DNA of 49,428 nt. Origin: Anaerobacterium chartisolvens. GTDB taxonomy: Bacteria > Bacillota > Clostridia > Acetivibrionales > DSM-27016. Of the stretch, positions 15,992 through 23,850 are shown in pieces. The notes under the pieces were generated by a model. That model was not told the origin of the DNA. It searched no databases and saw only the letters and a list, made by a program, of their open reading frames with translations. The DNA is taken from contig NZ_QPJT01000028.1 of assembly GCF_003337415.1 (NCBI RefSeq), positions 1 to 49,428 of the forward strand, read 5' to 3'. The translations under genes and the position numbers were made by a program. Position 1 is the first letter of the stretch, and the number at the start of each line of letters is the position of its first letter.

Positions 15992-17152
15992 TTACTTAAA
16001 AAAACACTTCAGTTCAAAAATGCCCCAAACACATTGCATATATTTTCCTGTTGCCACCTCTTTAAGCATTGATTCATGAATGCCTATCTCCCCGGATATT
16101 TTTGCGTTATCCACAGTCTTTATATACTTGCGCCCTTTTTTCAGAAAATCCTCCTGACTTTTTACAATATGGCGGGCTATTTCAACTATAGTATTCTTTC
16201 TATGCTCAATGCACTTTATAATCCACGAGGCGCTATCCATCCTGTTCATTATGAATTTTTTTGCATCATTGCTTATTTCGGCGGACAAAATCTTTTTATA
16301 GTACTGGTTTATACCCAAAGCCGGAAACGCTTCATCATTTACTATTACTTCGGCTCCGCTTTTTAGCTGCCTTATACTTATATCGGGGATAATATATTTA
16401 ACATCCGAGCCGCTTTCGTATTCCCTCCCCGGCTTGGGCTCAAGGGTTTTTATAAACCTGTAAACGGCCTCCACCTGAGCTCCGCTGAGGCCCGTGGCCT
16501 TGGCAACGACATCAATTCTTTCGTCGGCCAGATCATCTAAGTGCTTGTCAACTATCCTTTTTATATTTTCATCCTTGTTTTCCATCTGTGCAAGCTGTAT
16601 CAGAAGGCATTCCTTCAGGCTTCTGGCACATATTCCGGGCGGGTCAAAGGTCTGTATATATTCCAGAACCTTTTTTATTTTAGCTGAGTTCACATTAAAA
16701 AACTCCGCTACCTCAGAAACACTTATCATAAGATATCCATTTTGGTCAATATTGTCAATTAAGTATTCTCCTATACAAATCTGAACCTCATTTAAGCTTG
16801 AGGTATGAAGCTGAAAAAGCAAATGCTCTTTCAGAGACATCCTTACATTTTTGTCCGTTTCGTTGGGACTGCCGGAGTCCTCGGATTCTTCACATGCAGG
16901 TGCCTGTGTACCGGTGCAGGAAACACCGCTGTCAATCCACCAGCCTCTTCCGTCACTATAGCCGCACTCCTCATCACCCATACAATTTTCATCCTCCTGC
17001 ATTTCCAGCGCAGGATTTACTTCAAGCTGTTCCTCCACATACTCAAACAATTCCTGCGAATTCATTTTAAGTATTTCCAAAGCCTGCCTTAGCTGAGGAG
17101 TCATCAGGATTTTAGGAGACTGTGCCAAATTAAAGTCAAAATACAAATTCAA
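15992..17152 (-). CDS. rpoN: RNA polymerase sigma-54 factor, truncated (no RpoN box)
   Basis: Sigma-54 directs polymerase to GG/GC (-24/-12) promoters. The N-terminal activator-interaction region (MTPQLRQALEILKMNSQEL) and core-binding region (LKEHLLFQL, GYLMISVSEVAEF, FDPPGICARSLKECLLIQL) are present. The protein stops after 386 residues at GIFELKCFFK, about 70 residues short. The conserved RpoN box (ARRTVAKYRE) that reads the -24 element is absent. The helix-turn-helix is also eroded: HESMLKEVATGKYM, where relatives have HESTVSR, and CVWG, where they have TPRG. Nothing downstream restores it; a terminator follows within 10 nt. I chose the TTG at 17152 (MNLYFDFNL) because AGAGGTGG lies five nt before and it matches the usual start. 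It may be a decaying gene or a decoy sigma factor. Confidence 0.88.
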   Translation of the reverse strand: MNLYFDFNLAQSPKILMTPQLRQALEILKMNSQELFEYVEEQLEVNPALEMQEDENCMGDEECGYSDGRGWWIDSGVSCTGTQAPACEESEDSGSPNETDKNVRMSLKEHLLFQLHTSSLNEVQICIGEYLIDNIDQNGYLMISVSEVAEFFNVNSAKIKKVLEYIQTFDPPGICARSLKECLLIQLAQMENKDENIKRIVDKHLDDLADERIDVVAKATGLSGAQVEAVYRFIKTLEPKPGREYESGSDVKYIIPDISIRQLKSGAEVIVNDEAFPALGINQYYKKILSAEISNDAKKFIMNRMDSASWIIKCIEHRKNTIVEIARHIVKSQEDFLKKGRKYIKTVDNAKISGEIGIHESMLKEVATGKYMQCVWGIFELKCFFK

Positions 17153-17165
17153 TGCGTCCACCTCT

Positions 17166-17205
17166 CGCGCATAAGTTATATAATATATTATATAACTTAT
17201 GCGCG
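17166..17205. promoter_or_regulatory. Perfect 40 bp palindrome upstream of rpoN
   Basis: CGCGCATAAGTTATATAATA is followed immediately by its exact inverse. It ends directly before the AGAGGTGG ribosome site of the sigma-54 gene. It may be an operator, or an mRNA hairpin that hides or exposes the ribosome site. Confidence 0.75.
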
Positions 17206-17263
17206 GAAGATAGTCATACAGACAGGTTATAGCAAATTAAAGAATTATTTTTAATTATACACA

Positions 17264-17460
17264 TAGCGATAAAGATTTTACATGGAGGATATAATTTGAT
17301 GGAAGAAATTTTTTTGACCTGTAAGGAATACATCTAAGAAAAGCGCCTGATGACATACCCGTGAGACATTTCCCCGCAAGGCGTCTTTTCGTTGCTATTA
17401 AAAATTTCTGTAAGCAATTGTATCCTCCATGTTTGTAAAATCTTTATCGCGTCCTATATA
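17264..17460 (-). repeat. MITE-like repeat, copy 2 (inverted relative to copy 1)
   Basis: This 197 bp element is the reverse complement of 11590-11802, with the same terminal sequence (GCGATAAAGATTTTACA) at both ends. Homology runs through TATAGGAC just outside one end. The stop codon of the CPBP protease gene (17454-17456) lies inside this element. Confidence 0.85.
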
Positions 17461-18389
17461 ATTGCAATAGAGAGAATAAAAAGAAAAGTAATAAAGGCAT
17501 ACAGTGCTAAAGAAGCGATTATCGGCCAGTGAGACAGTACCGAAGCGGCATCCGCCCTTATTGTACTTATTGCCGGAGCTGCCCGGCAGGTATCTCGGGT
17601 CACTCTTTTAAACACCTTAAGCAGCATAAAAATTATGACCATTGCTACGCCCCCGAAAAAAAGTATCCATCCCAATTCATTGACGCTCAAAGATGTGCCG
17701 GCTCCCTCCTCTATATCGGAGCCATAGTGCAGCAACTCCACAACAGCATTGTTTGCAAAATGCGCCAGCATCCCGGCGAAAATGGAATTGGTTCTTATAA
17801 CGTAATAGCCTATAAGAAGGCCCATAAATATGGGACCCAGCAAATTTGAAATATCAAAATGAAAAATCCCGAACATAATTGCGCTGATTGCAATGGCCTT
17901 TGTTGTTCCCCTTTTCTCATACGCACTTAAAAGCAGCCCTCTGTGAAGCAGCTCCTCACAAATGGAGGGGCAAATGCCTATGGTAAGCAAGCCCGCCAAA
18001 AGCTCCCCCGGTGTATCGGAAATCGGTATCGGCGGAGTCGGTATAGGCCCTAAAAGCTGAAGAAAAAACAGCATTATGGAATTAAATGTACTTAAAGCAT
18101 AAATGGCAGGCAAGGCTATGGCAATAATAAGCAATGCCGGCAGGGGCTTTAACCTGTTGATTCTGAAGATCTCTCTGAAATTCAGCCTCATGGCACCGGC
18201 ATATATAAGCACCGGCACCATAATAAGCCCAAATTGGGAAAATAATGTCACCACATAAAAATAGTCCTTAGAAATGTCAATTTGCATCCAAGAGGACAGC
18301 AGCTCTACTAAAACAGAAAAAATCAGAAATAATGAAACCACTGCAAAGTAGACCTTGTTTGCCCCCGTTACCGTAATCCTTTTTTGCAT
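17454..18389 (-). CDS. CPBP-family intramembrane metalloprotease
   Basis: A 311-residue membrane protein with about eight hydrophobic helices and the CPBP (Abi/Rce1-like) motifs in order: the glutamate pair in ICEELLHRGLLL, the histidine in MFGIFHFDISN, and the third motif MLAHFANNAV. The family includes prenyl-protein and bacteriocin-immunity proteases. Residues after about 240 form two more helices. The final codons and stop are within the edge of MITE copy 2, so the natural C-terminus may have been altered by insertion. The start ATG follows GGAGAGGG. Confidence 0.9.
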   Translation of the reverse strand: MQKRITVTGANKVYFAVVSLFLIFSVLVELLSSWMQIDISKDYFYVVTLFSQFGLIMVPVLIYAGAMRLNFREIFRINRLKPLPALLIIAIALPAIYALSTFNSIMLFFLQLLGPIPTPPIPISDTPGELLAGLLTIGICPSICEELLHRGLLLSAYEKRGTTKAIAISAIMFGIFHFDISNLLGPIFMGLLIGYYVIRTNSIFAGMLAHFANNAVVELLHYGSDIEEGAGTSLSVNELGWILFFGGVAMVIIFMLLKVFKRVTRDTCRAAPAISTIRADAASVLSHWPIIASLALYAFITFLFILSIAII

Positions 18390-18446
18390 TACCCTCTCCG
18401 TTTCCTAAAAAAGGTATGATGTTAAAGCATCCCCAATCAGGCCTCT

Positions 18447-19025
18447 CTAAGTTATAACTCTGTCCTCAGTGACAACCATGTCCATGCATACGTCATGCAC
18501 ACCCTTTGGTATACTGGGGAAAATCTGCACCTCAAACGCCAATGCCGCCTTACAGCAGCCTCCCCTTGTCTGTGCCAGAAAGCAGTCATAAAACCCTGCT
18601 CCGTACCCCAGCCTGTTTCTCCTCTCGTCAAAAGCCACCCCGGGAACTATCACCATATCAAGGCTTAAGGGGCTTACAGCAATTCTTGCGGACTCCTTAG
18701 GCTCATATATTCCATAAGCGCCGGGACAAAGCTCTTCCAGTGAGGCTATCTGCGAAGCGTACATAGCCCTTCCCCCTTCATCCGTGCGGACTATATACGG
18801 TAATATCGTCCTTTTGCCGTCCTCTATACACATCCTGATCATGTCCCCGGTTGCGACCTCATTCCTAAAATCGGCATAAAGCATCACAAGGCTGCTTTTC
18901 TTATACTCCTCAAGGCCGGCAAGCCTGTTTAAAATGGCTTCACTTTTAAGGCTTACCTGCTCACGCGTCAGGCTCTGCCTCAGCTTTAATGCAGTTTTTC
19001 TAATGTGCTCCTTACTATATTCCAC
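18447..19025 (-). CDS. 5-formyltetrahydrofolate cyclo-ligase
   Basis: The enzyme uses ATP to convert 5-formyl-THF to 5,10-methenyl-THF, rescuing a dead-end folate. The 192-residue length fits. Family motifs are visible: GKRTILPYI for the nucleotide region, VIVPGVAFDERRNRLGYGAG with FYDCFL directly after for the folate/ATP site, and an N-terminal RQSLTREQVSLKSEAI. It starts with GTG (19025), AAGGA eight nt upstream. It lies between the CPBP protease and DUF2085 genes on the same strand, with gaps of about 60 nt. Confidence 0.93.
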   Translation of the reverse strand: MEYSKEHIRKTALKLRQSLTREQVSLKSEAILNRLAGLEEYKKSSLVMLYADFRNEVATGDMIRMCIEDGKRTILPYIVRTDEGGRAMYASQIASLEELCPGAYGIYEPKESARIAVSPLSLDMVIVPGVAFDERRNRLGYGAGFYDCFLAQTRGGCCKAALAFEVQIFPSIPKGVHDVCMDMVVTEDRVIT

Positions 19026-19087
19026 TTTTTAATTCCTTACCCCATAAATATATTTTTATAAGCATTTTTTATAACCTGCACAGCAAG

Positions 19088-19762
19088 TTATTTTATAAGC
19101 AAATGCTTTAAAGGCTGCAAAACAAAGTGCGATATTAAAAATAATATCCCAAGAACACCAAGCGTTATTCCCGACACAGCCACCAACGCCCCTGCGCCTT
19201 TGCTTACCACCTTTGCCCTTACGGCTATTGTGAATACTATGCGCCAGATTAAAAAAACAAACGCAATGCTTGTTGCCGAAGAAACCACAATCCACGGCAC
19301 AAGCCCGGTTTTCGCAATAAGCACCCCGCACAAAAGCCCCATAAGCAAAGGAAGCAGCAGCTCTCTATTATTCCTTAGTGAGGGGCTTTTATTTGAGCCC
19401 TCAACTCTGAAATTGGCCGCAGGTATAAGTAAAAACGGTATGGGTATTCCAAAGAAAATGCCGGTAAACAGCCTTATTTCATTGGTGGTGCTCCTGATAC
19501 CCATATACGAGGTCACCCCGTCGGCCATCATAGGAAGCATTATTAGACACAAAATTACAGAAGTAAAAACATGCGGCGGCCTGTCCGATTTGAATTTTCC
19601 GGTACAAAAGGAGTATGCCAGAGATATGAATATTCCGATGTAAATTCCTGTATCCCTGGCACACATGGGCAACTGACAGCCCTGCAAATATATTGTGCGG
19701 GAAGGAAGCTGGTGGCATATTAACGACCCTATAATTCTGAAAAAGCCTTCAATTATGTCCAT
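19088..19762 (-). CDS. DUF2085 membrane protein
   Basis: A 224-residue integral membrane protein with about six hydrophobic helices. The N-terminus carries the DUF2085 signature: SLICHQLPSRTIYLQGCQLP followed by CARDTGIYIG, with conserved Cys-His and Cys residues suggesting metal or redox binding. Function is unknown for the family. Its start ATG follows AGGGGCGG and it lies eight nt after a zinc-ribbon membrane protein gene, so the two are very likely co-expressed. Confidence 0.85.
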   Translation of the reverse strand: MDIIEGFFRIIGSLICHQLPSRTIYLQGCQLPMCARDTGIYIGIFISLAYSFCTGKFKSDRPPHVFTSVILCLIMLPMMADGVTSYMGIRSTTNEIRLFTGIFFGIPIPFLLIPAANFRVEGSNKSPSLRNNRELLLPLLMGLLCGVLIAKTGLVPWIVVSSATSIAFVFLIWRIVFTIAVRAKVVSKGAGALVAVSGITLGVLGILFLISHFVLQPLKHLLIK

Positions 19763-19770
19763 ATCCGCCC

Positions 19771-20289
19771 CTAGACAGAATCAGAAAATGCAAGAGCCAA
19801 TATGAAGCAGGTTATGCAGGATAATATAAACATAACAAGAGAAGCTATAAGCAACGCCAGTCCAAAGGATCTTTTATCCTCACCGTGCTTAGCCCCGTCA
19901 CTGTTCATGAACACAATAGCCACTATGAGCCCCGTTATCTGCCCTATACCCGGCACAACGGAGGTCAATACGGTTAGGAAAACCTTCATGCCATTGCTCA
20001 ATGGGCTCTCAATATATCCATTGAAGCCTCCTCGGGGCGTATTAAAGGGTTGGGAACTAAAGCAGACGGCATTGTCCTGTGCCGCTTGGGGCTCTCTGAT
20101 TTCTTCCGGCTGACGCTCCACCGTCTCTTGAGGTTCCTCCAAGCCGGGATCATCTTCGGTATGCTGCTGCATTCTTGCCTCTTCAGTATTTAGAAGACTA
20201 CCGCAGTAAGGGCAGCGGTTCCAATCCATTTTTACCGTCTCTTTGCAAAAAGAGCACTTTTTTGTTGATACGTCCTCCGTAGTTTCCAA
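19771..20289 (-). CDS. Zinc-ribbon / DUF4190-like membrane protein
   Basis: This protein has an N-terminal zinc ribbon (CSFCKETVKMDWNRCPYCGS), an acidic Gln/Glu linker, and two hydrophobic helices (about residues 105-170) of the DUF4190 type (VVPGIGQITGLIVAIVFM). It probably sits in the membrane with the zinc ribbon in the cytoplasm. I chose TTG at 20289 as the start because GGGGGGAG lies five nt upstream. A GTG 24 nt earlier has no ribosome site. It is directly upstream of the DUF2085 gene. Function is unknown. Confidence 0.78.
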   Translation of the reverse strand: METTEDVSTKKCSFCKETVKMDWNRCPYCGSLLNTEEARMQQHTEDDPGLEEPQETVERQPEEIREPQAAQDNAVCFSSQPFNTPRGGFNGYIESPLSNGMKVFLTVLTSVVPGIGQITGLIVAIVFMNSDGAKHGEDKRSFGLALLIASLVMFILSCITCFILALAFSDSV

Positions 20290-20385
20290 GCCGTCTCCCC
20301 CCGAAATAAGCACTCACGTTATATTCGTGCAAATATTTTATAAGCTAATTTTAAAGGTTTGGTAGCACTATGTCAAATAAAACGT

Positions 20386-21441
20386 TTATAACGGTGTATA
20401 TTTATGTATATTTGCGTCATCAAAGGTTCCCATCTCCCTGTAGGCGGCAACGGCAGCGTCCACTATGTGAAACGCAAGCGCCGCTCCCGTACCCTCTCCG
20501 AGCCTCATCCCAAGGCTCATCAGCGGCTCCATGCCGAGGGCGTCCATGACAGCCCTGCTCCCCGGTTCAGCGGAACCATGGGAGGGCAAAATAAAGCTTC
20601 TTATCTCAGGCTTTATTTTTACCGCTATAAGTGCCGCGGCAGACGAGATAAAGCCGTCAACCAGTATGGGAATTCTTACGGCAGCCGCTCCTATGTAGCA
20701 GCCTACCAGTCCTGCAATATCTAATCCTCCAAGCTTTGAAAGCACCTCCAAGGGGTCATCGGGGTCTGGCCTGTTTAGCTTTATGGCCTGCTCAACAACC
20801 CTAATCTTATTTATCAGTCCCTCATCAGAAAGCCCCGCTCCGCGCCCCACCATTTTATCCACACTGCTTCCCGTCAGAACCGAAGCGACGGCACTGCTTG
20901 TGGTGGTATTCCCTATTCCCATCTCACCGGTGCCCAGCAGCTTAATTCCCTTGCCATGCAGCTCGCCAACCACACCGATTCCCGCTTCAATCGCATCCAC
21001 AGCCTCCTGCCTTGTCATTGCAGGGCCTTTTGCAATATTCCGCGTTCCCCTCCTTATCTTCCTGTCAAGTATTCCGTCTAAGCTTAAATCATCATCCACG
21101 CCTATATCCACTATAACCAGCTCGGCGTTTGAATGCCTTGCCAGAACATTAATAGCGGTAAAGCCCTTTGTAAAATTCCGTGTAACCGCCGCCGTCACAC
21201 TTTTAGAGGTTTGTGCCACGCCCTCCTCAACCACGCCGTTATCGGCACACATAACAACAACCGCTTTGCTGTTGACAGAAGGGTACAGCTCTCCCGTTAT
21301 CCCGGCCAATTGCTTTACAATATCCTCAAGCCTCCCCAGACTGCCCAGAGGTTTTGTAAGGCTGTCCAGCCTGAGCTGTGCCTTCAGCATCATATCCTCA
21401 TATAGCCCCTCTATAGAATCCAATGCCTTTTGAAGCAGCAT
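20386..21441 (-). CDS. cobT: Nicotinate-nucleotide-dimethylbenzimidazole phosphoribosyltransferase
   Basis: CobT makes alpha-ribazole phosphate, the activated lower ligand of cobalamin. The 351-residue protein has clear family segments: MCADNGVVEEGVAQTSKSVT, GTGEMGIGNTTTSSAV, DGFISSAAALIA and SHGSAEPGSRAVMDAL, with the catalytic glutamate expected in the C-terminal GMRLGEGTGAALA. The start ATG follows GGAGGAATATT. No other cobalamin gene is adjacent and no B12 riboswitch is visible in the short leader. Confidence 0.95.
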   Translation of the reverse strand: MLLQKALDSIEGLYEDMMLKAQLRLDSLTKPLGSLGRLEDIVKQLAGITGELYPSVNSKAVVVMCADNGVVEEGVAQTSKSVTAAVTRNFTKGFTAINVLARHSNAELVIVDIGVDDDLSLDGILDRKIRRGTRNIAKGPAMTRQEAVDAIEAGIGVVGELHGKGIKLLGTGEMGIGNTTTSSAVASVLTGSSVDKMVGRGAGLSDEGLINKIRVVEQAIKLNRPDPDDPLEVLSKLGGLDIAGLVGCYIGAAAVRIPILVDGFISSAAALIAVKIKPEIRSFILPSHGSAEPGSRAVMDALGMEPLMSLGMRLGEGTGAALAFHIVDAAVAAYREMGTFDDANIHKYTPL

Positions 21442-21524
21442 AATATTCCTCCAACTGTAATAATGTTAATTTAGCGAAGCAGTGAAGCCCAATTCGCTAT
21501 TACTTTCCTTTTGCGCTGCGCGCA

Positions 21525-21557
21525 CAAAAAAAGCCGGATATTCTTTTCCGGCTTTTT
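21525..21557. terminator. Bidirectional rho-independent terminator
   Basis: AAAAAAGCCGGA and TCCGGCTTTTTT flank a short loop. It has T runs on both strands and lies just after the 3' end of the coiled-coil/zinc-ribbon gene. Confidence 0.85.
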
Positions 21558-21566
21558 TACGTTATT

Positions 21567-21923
21567 TTACTGCTTTGCGCCGCACTTGGGGCAAAATAAT
21601 ATGTCCTGCTCCAAATCTGCTCCGCAGCCTGTACATACCTTGAGATTTTTAAGATCGAGTATTTTTTGTCTGGTTTCGGCTATAACCTCTTCATATCCCT
21701 TTATTGCTTCGCAAAGGCCTTTATACTCTTCTCCAACCTCTCCTACCTTGGAATAAGTGTTATATACCATTTTGCCTATATCCGCATAGGCCTTTCTTAT
21801 TTTGTCTTCCTCCGCGCTTATGTTCATATTCAGCTTAGTCACTTCAACCAGCTCACCTGACTTTTTTGCAGCGGCCTTGGCTGTATCGGATACCTTCCTT
21901 GTTATACTTTCAAAAACTGACAT
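21567..21923 (-). CDS. Coiled-coil protein with C-terminal zinc ribbon
   Basis: A 118-residue protein of helical, charged sequence over residues about 1-90 (VTKLNMNISAEEDKIRKAYA), ending in a zinc ribbon CTGCGADLEQDILFCPKCG. The ATG at 21923 is preferred because GGGAGGA precedes it by six nt; an ATG 18 nt upstream overlaps that site. Related proteins of this architecture are common and uncharacterised in Firmicutes. It may be a cytoplasmic scaffold or a membrane-proximal factor. Single gene with its own terminator. Confidence 0.8.
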   Translation of the reverse strand: MSVFESITRKVSDTAKAAAKKSGELVEVTKLNMNISAEEDKIRKAYADIGKMVYNTYSKVGEVGEEYKGLCEAIKGYEEVIAETRQKILDLKNLKVCTGCGADLEQDILFCPKCGAKQ

Positions 21924-22167
21924 ATGCAATCCTCCCATCATTTCTTATAATACATTTGTTTTATTTATAAATCTTTATTCATCTTTATTATATAATATAC
22001 TACTTCATTAAAAAAATCAACATGTTTATTAATATTTTTAATATAATTTTTAATTTTTTTAATTTGAGTATTAATTAACTCAATAAAGTGCTTAAATGAT
22101 ATTTATTATATTATATCATATGATTAACATTTAAAATATATTTTTAAAACTCACCCTTCGGACCCTC

Positions 22168-22707
22168 TTAATTCTCATCAAACAGCCTTATATCCTTTAA
22201 GCAAACAGCCAGATCACCAAATATGCTTACCCTTACTTCATCCTGAAAGGAGAAAATACTCTCCTTGCCATCAAAACAAACTGTAATAGTCTTATCATAA
22301 TAGTTTACTATCCAGTATTCCCTGACACCCTTTGACAGATATAATTCCTTTTTTATTACGTTATCCATTTTTATCGAAGATGGGCTGACTATTTCGCATA
22401 TAAAATCAGGAATTGCCACAATATTATTTCCCACCAGCTCGTATTTTTTATCACATACAACAAACAAGTCAGGAACAATAGGCTGTTTAATATCGACTAT
22501 GTTGATGGGGCTTTTTGGGTCGGACAAGGACAAGTCTGTTTTGTCGGGAAATACTTCACAGCTTTTACCTTCTAAATAACTGAAAATTGTATTGAATATT
22601 TTTGAGTAAACCCTTCCATGATTAGGGTGCGGCGACGGGCTCATATACTTTATGCCATTTACCCATTCTACAGTCATATTGCCTTCATAATAATTCAAAT
22701 CGGGCAT
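22168..22707 (-). CDS. Uma2-family PD-(D/E)XK-like endonuclease
   Basis: This 179-residue protein matches the Uma2 (DUF820) pattern: IVPDLFVVCD, then PDFICEIVSPSS, then the lysine and GVREYWIV. The Asp, Glu and Lys are the PD-(D/E)XK nuclease set. Family members are abundant in cyanobacteria and some Firmicutes, with no settled role and a suspected link to mobile DNA. The ATG at 22707 lies nine to ten nt after GGAGGTGG; an ATG four codons earlier is too close to that site. Confidence 0.85.
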   Translation of the reverse strand: MPDLNYYEGNMTVEWVNGIKYMSPSPHPNHGRVYSKIFNTIFSYLEGKSCEVFPDKTDLSLSDPKSPINIVDIKQPIVPDLFVVCDKKYELVGNNIVAIPDFICEIVSPSSIKMDNVIKKELYLSKGVREYWIVNYYDKTITVCFDGKESIFSFQDEVRVSIFGDLAVCLKDIRLFDEN

Positions 22708-22771
22708 AATCACATCCACCTCCGTATCTTTCCTTCATTCCTATTATAGCACAAAAGCGGTTGCATCAAAC

Positions 22772-22845
22772 GGGGACATTCCTTAAACTCACCCCCGGCC
22801 CCTCTCTTTTCAAAAGAGGGGAGCGGATTTTTAGGGGACACTCCT
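22772..22845 (+). repeat. Pair of GGGGACATTCCT-type repeats around a CCCCTCT hairpin
   Basis: GGGGACATTCCT (22772-22783) and GGGGACACTCCT (22834-22845) are direct copies. Between them lies the palindrome CCCCTCTCTTTTCAAAAGAG with more G after it, a form common in dispersed intergenic repeats. Similar GGGGACA units recur at 23721, 32705, 45390, 45755 and 49204. Confidence 0.65.
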
Positions 22846-22924
22846 TTGAAAAAATGTATCCCTCCGGCTGCAATCCTGATATCCTGCGGCAGAATAGCCT
22901 CCCTGATGTTTGCCGTCAAACGTA

Positions 22925-22956
22925 ATAAATCGCCTATCTTAAGATAGGCGATTTAT
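22925..22956. other. Perfect 32 bp palindrome
   Basis: ATAAATCGCCTATCTT is followed at once by its exact inverse, just after the 3' end of the 94-residue gene on the minus strand. It could be a terminator without a U-tract or a protein-binding site. Confidence 0.6.
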
Positions 22957-22988
22957 ATTCGTCAGCTCACTTCCTGCTAAATCAAGGT

Positions 22989-23273
22989 TTAAGAAACCAG
23001 AGCTTGAGAAATCAGAATCTCAAGAAATGAGGACAGCAGATTGCTTTTTGTAATCAATTCAAATTTAACACCATATTCTCCACGCTCAATTCTGACAACC
23101 TGTAAAACTGCCATTTTGTTATGTCTTTCCGGCTGTATCTTTACCGCGTACTCTTTACCGTTGATAATCATGCTTGCAGTGTAGCTCGCTTCTAAAAGCC
23201 CTATGTGTGCCCTTTTCACTAAGAATTTATGAAGTTGCTCGTATTGGTGTGCTTTCAGTTGACGTATAACCAT
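22989..23273 (-). CDS. Small unknown protein downstream of ribbon-helix-helix gene
   Basis: A 94-residue frame with an ATG preceded by AAAGGAAG. The sequence is basic and of mixed alpha/beta character (YTASMIINGKEYAVKIQPER), with no signal peptide or motif I recognise. It lies about 140 nt downstream of a ribbon-helix-helix gene on the same strand, with a candidate antisense-oriented small RNA in between. A toxin-antitoxin or small mobile-element cargo role is possible, but unsupported beyond the arrangement. Confidence 0.6.
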   Translation of the reverse strand: MVIRQLKAHQYEQLHKFLVKRAHIGLLEASYTASMIINGKEYAVKIQPERHNKMAVLQVVRIERGEYGVKFELITKSNLLSSFLEILISQALVS

Positions 23274-23309
23274 AACACGCTTCCTTTCTTTAACATTATC
23301 GACATTGCT

Positions 23310-23338
23310 TGAAAGGGTCTGCGGCGCATGGTATAATA
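23310..23338 (+). promoter_or_regulatory. Near-consensus sigma-A promoter
   Basis: TTGAAA (23310-23315) and TATAAT (23333-23338) are separated by exactly 17 nt on the plus strand. No plus-strand gene follows; a terminator ends about 85 nt downstream. Confidence 0.75.
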
Positions 23339-23344
23339 TTTACG

Positions 23345-23424
23345 CTGCATTTGCCTTCGGGCATATGTCGGTTTGGGGAAGTGGCGGTAACTTTGCGAGA
23401 GGTCGCCTCTTCCTTTATTTTTTG
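23345..23424 (+). ncRNA. Candidate small RNA
   Basis: Transcription from the promoter at 23310-23338 would begin near 23345. It would meet a hairpin, GGAAGTGGCG pairing with CGCCTCTTCC (23377-23413, one mismatch), followed by TTTATTTTTT. The roughly 80 nt transcript has no convincing reading frame. Its end overlaps the 3' end of the ribbon-helix-helix gene in antisense, and its body lies between that gene and the 94-residue gene. The transcript ends are inferred. Confidence 0.5.
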
Positions 23425-23597
23425 TTGAGATCATCCTGCACTAAATAAATCCCTTTTCTTACAACTTCCGAGCGGGTAGCATTCATCTTTTTTACACAAG
23501 CATCTAAAACTTCTTTCGTTTCTTTATCTACCCGTAAATATATTCTTTCAGATAATGGATTATCAGATGGAGGACGACCCATCTTTTTGTCCGACAT
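23415..23597 (-). CDS. Ribbon-helix-helix (CopG/Arc-type) DNA-binding protein
   Basis: A 60-residue protein with a basic head (MSDKKMGRPPSDNPLSER), a beta strand IYLRVDKET, and two helices (KEVLDACVKKMNATRSEVVR), the layout of an RHH dimer that binds DNA through the paired strands. The start ATG has GTGAGGTGAG upstream. Such proteins often repress their own operon and are frequent in plasmid and toxin-antitoxin systems. The downstream 94-residue gene is the possible partner. Confidence 0.85.
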   Translation of the reverse strand: MSDKKMGRPPSDNPLSERIYLRVDKETKEVLDACVKKMNATRSEVVRKGIYLVQDDLNKK

Positions 23598-23720
23598 TCG
23601 CTCACCTCACTTTCTGTCGGCTCAAAACTATAATACTATTTAGCCGACAAAAAGTCAATATTATCTTAATTCTTTAAAAATAAAAAAGAACTCCATTTAG
23701 AGCTATTCACACCATGACAC

Positions 23721-23730
23721 GGGGACATTC
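23721..23730 (+). repeat. GGGGACATTC repeat remnant
   Basis: A single GGGGACATTC unit preceded by AC, like the paired units elsewhere in the window. No inverted partner is seen nearby. Confidence 0.4.
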
Positions 23731-23776
23731 AAACACTTGTGTTGGTTGTATCTATCAGATAATTATATACTAAAAT

Positions 23777-23802
23777 GATGCCGGAGTAAAATCTCCGGCA
23801 TC
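23777..23802. terminator. Terminator of the papain/dockerin gene
   Basis: GATGCCGGAG and CTCCGGCATC form a perfect 10 bp stem with a 6-nt loop, about 50 nt after the minus-strand stop. It is followed by ATTTTAG on the minus strand and ATTTATTTTA on the plus. Confidence 0.8.
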
Positions 23803-23850
23803 ATTTATTTTATGCATCCTTAAAATGAATATCTCAGTAGATCCGCGTTA

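Noticed and set aside
20783-21433. 216-codon plus-strand frame inside cobT
   Set aside because: Antisense shadow of cobT, with no family resemblance.
21442-21566. Possible cobalamin riboswitch upstream of cobT
   Set aside because: The gap is about 125 bp, largely used by the next gene's terminator, and no B12-box pattern is visible.
22710-22919. 69-codon minus-strand frame upstream of the Uma2 gene
   Set aside because: It runs through the GGGGACA and CCCCTCT repeats and lacks a ribosome site; at best a remnant.
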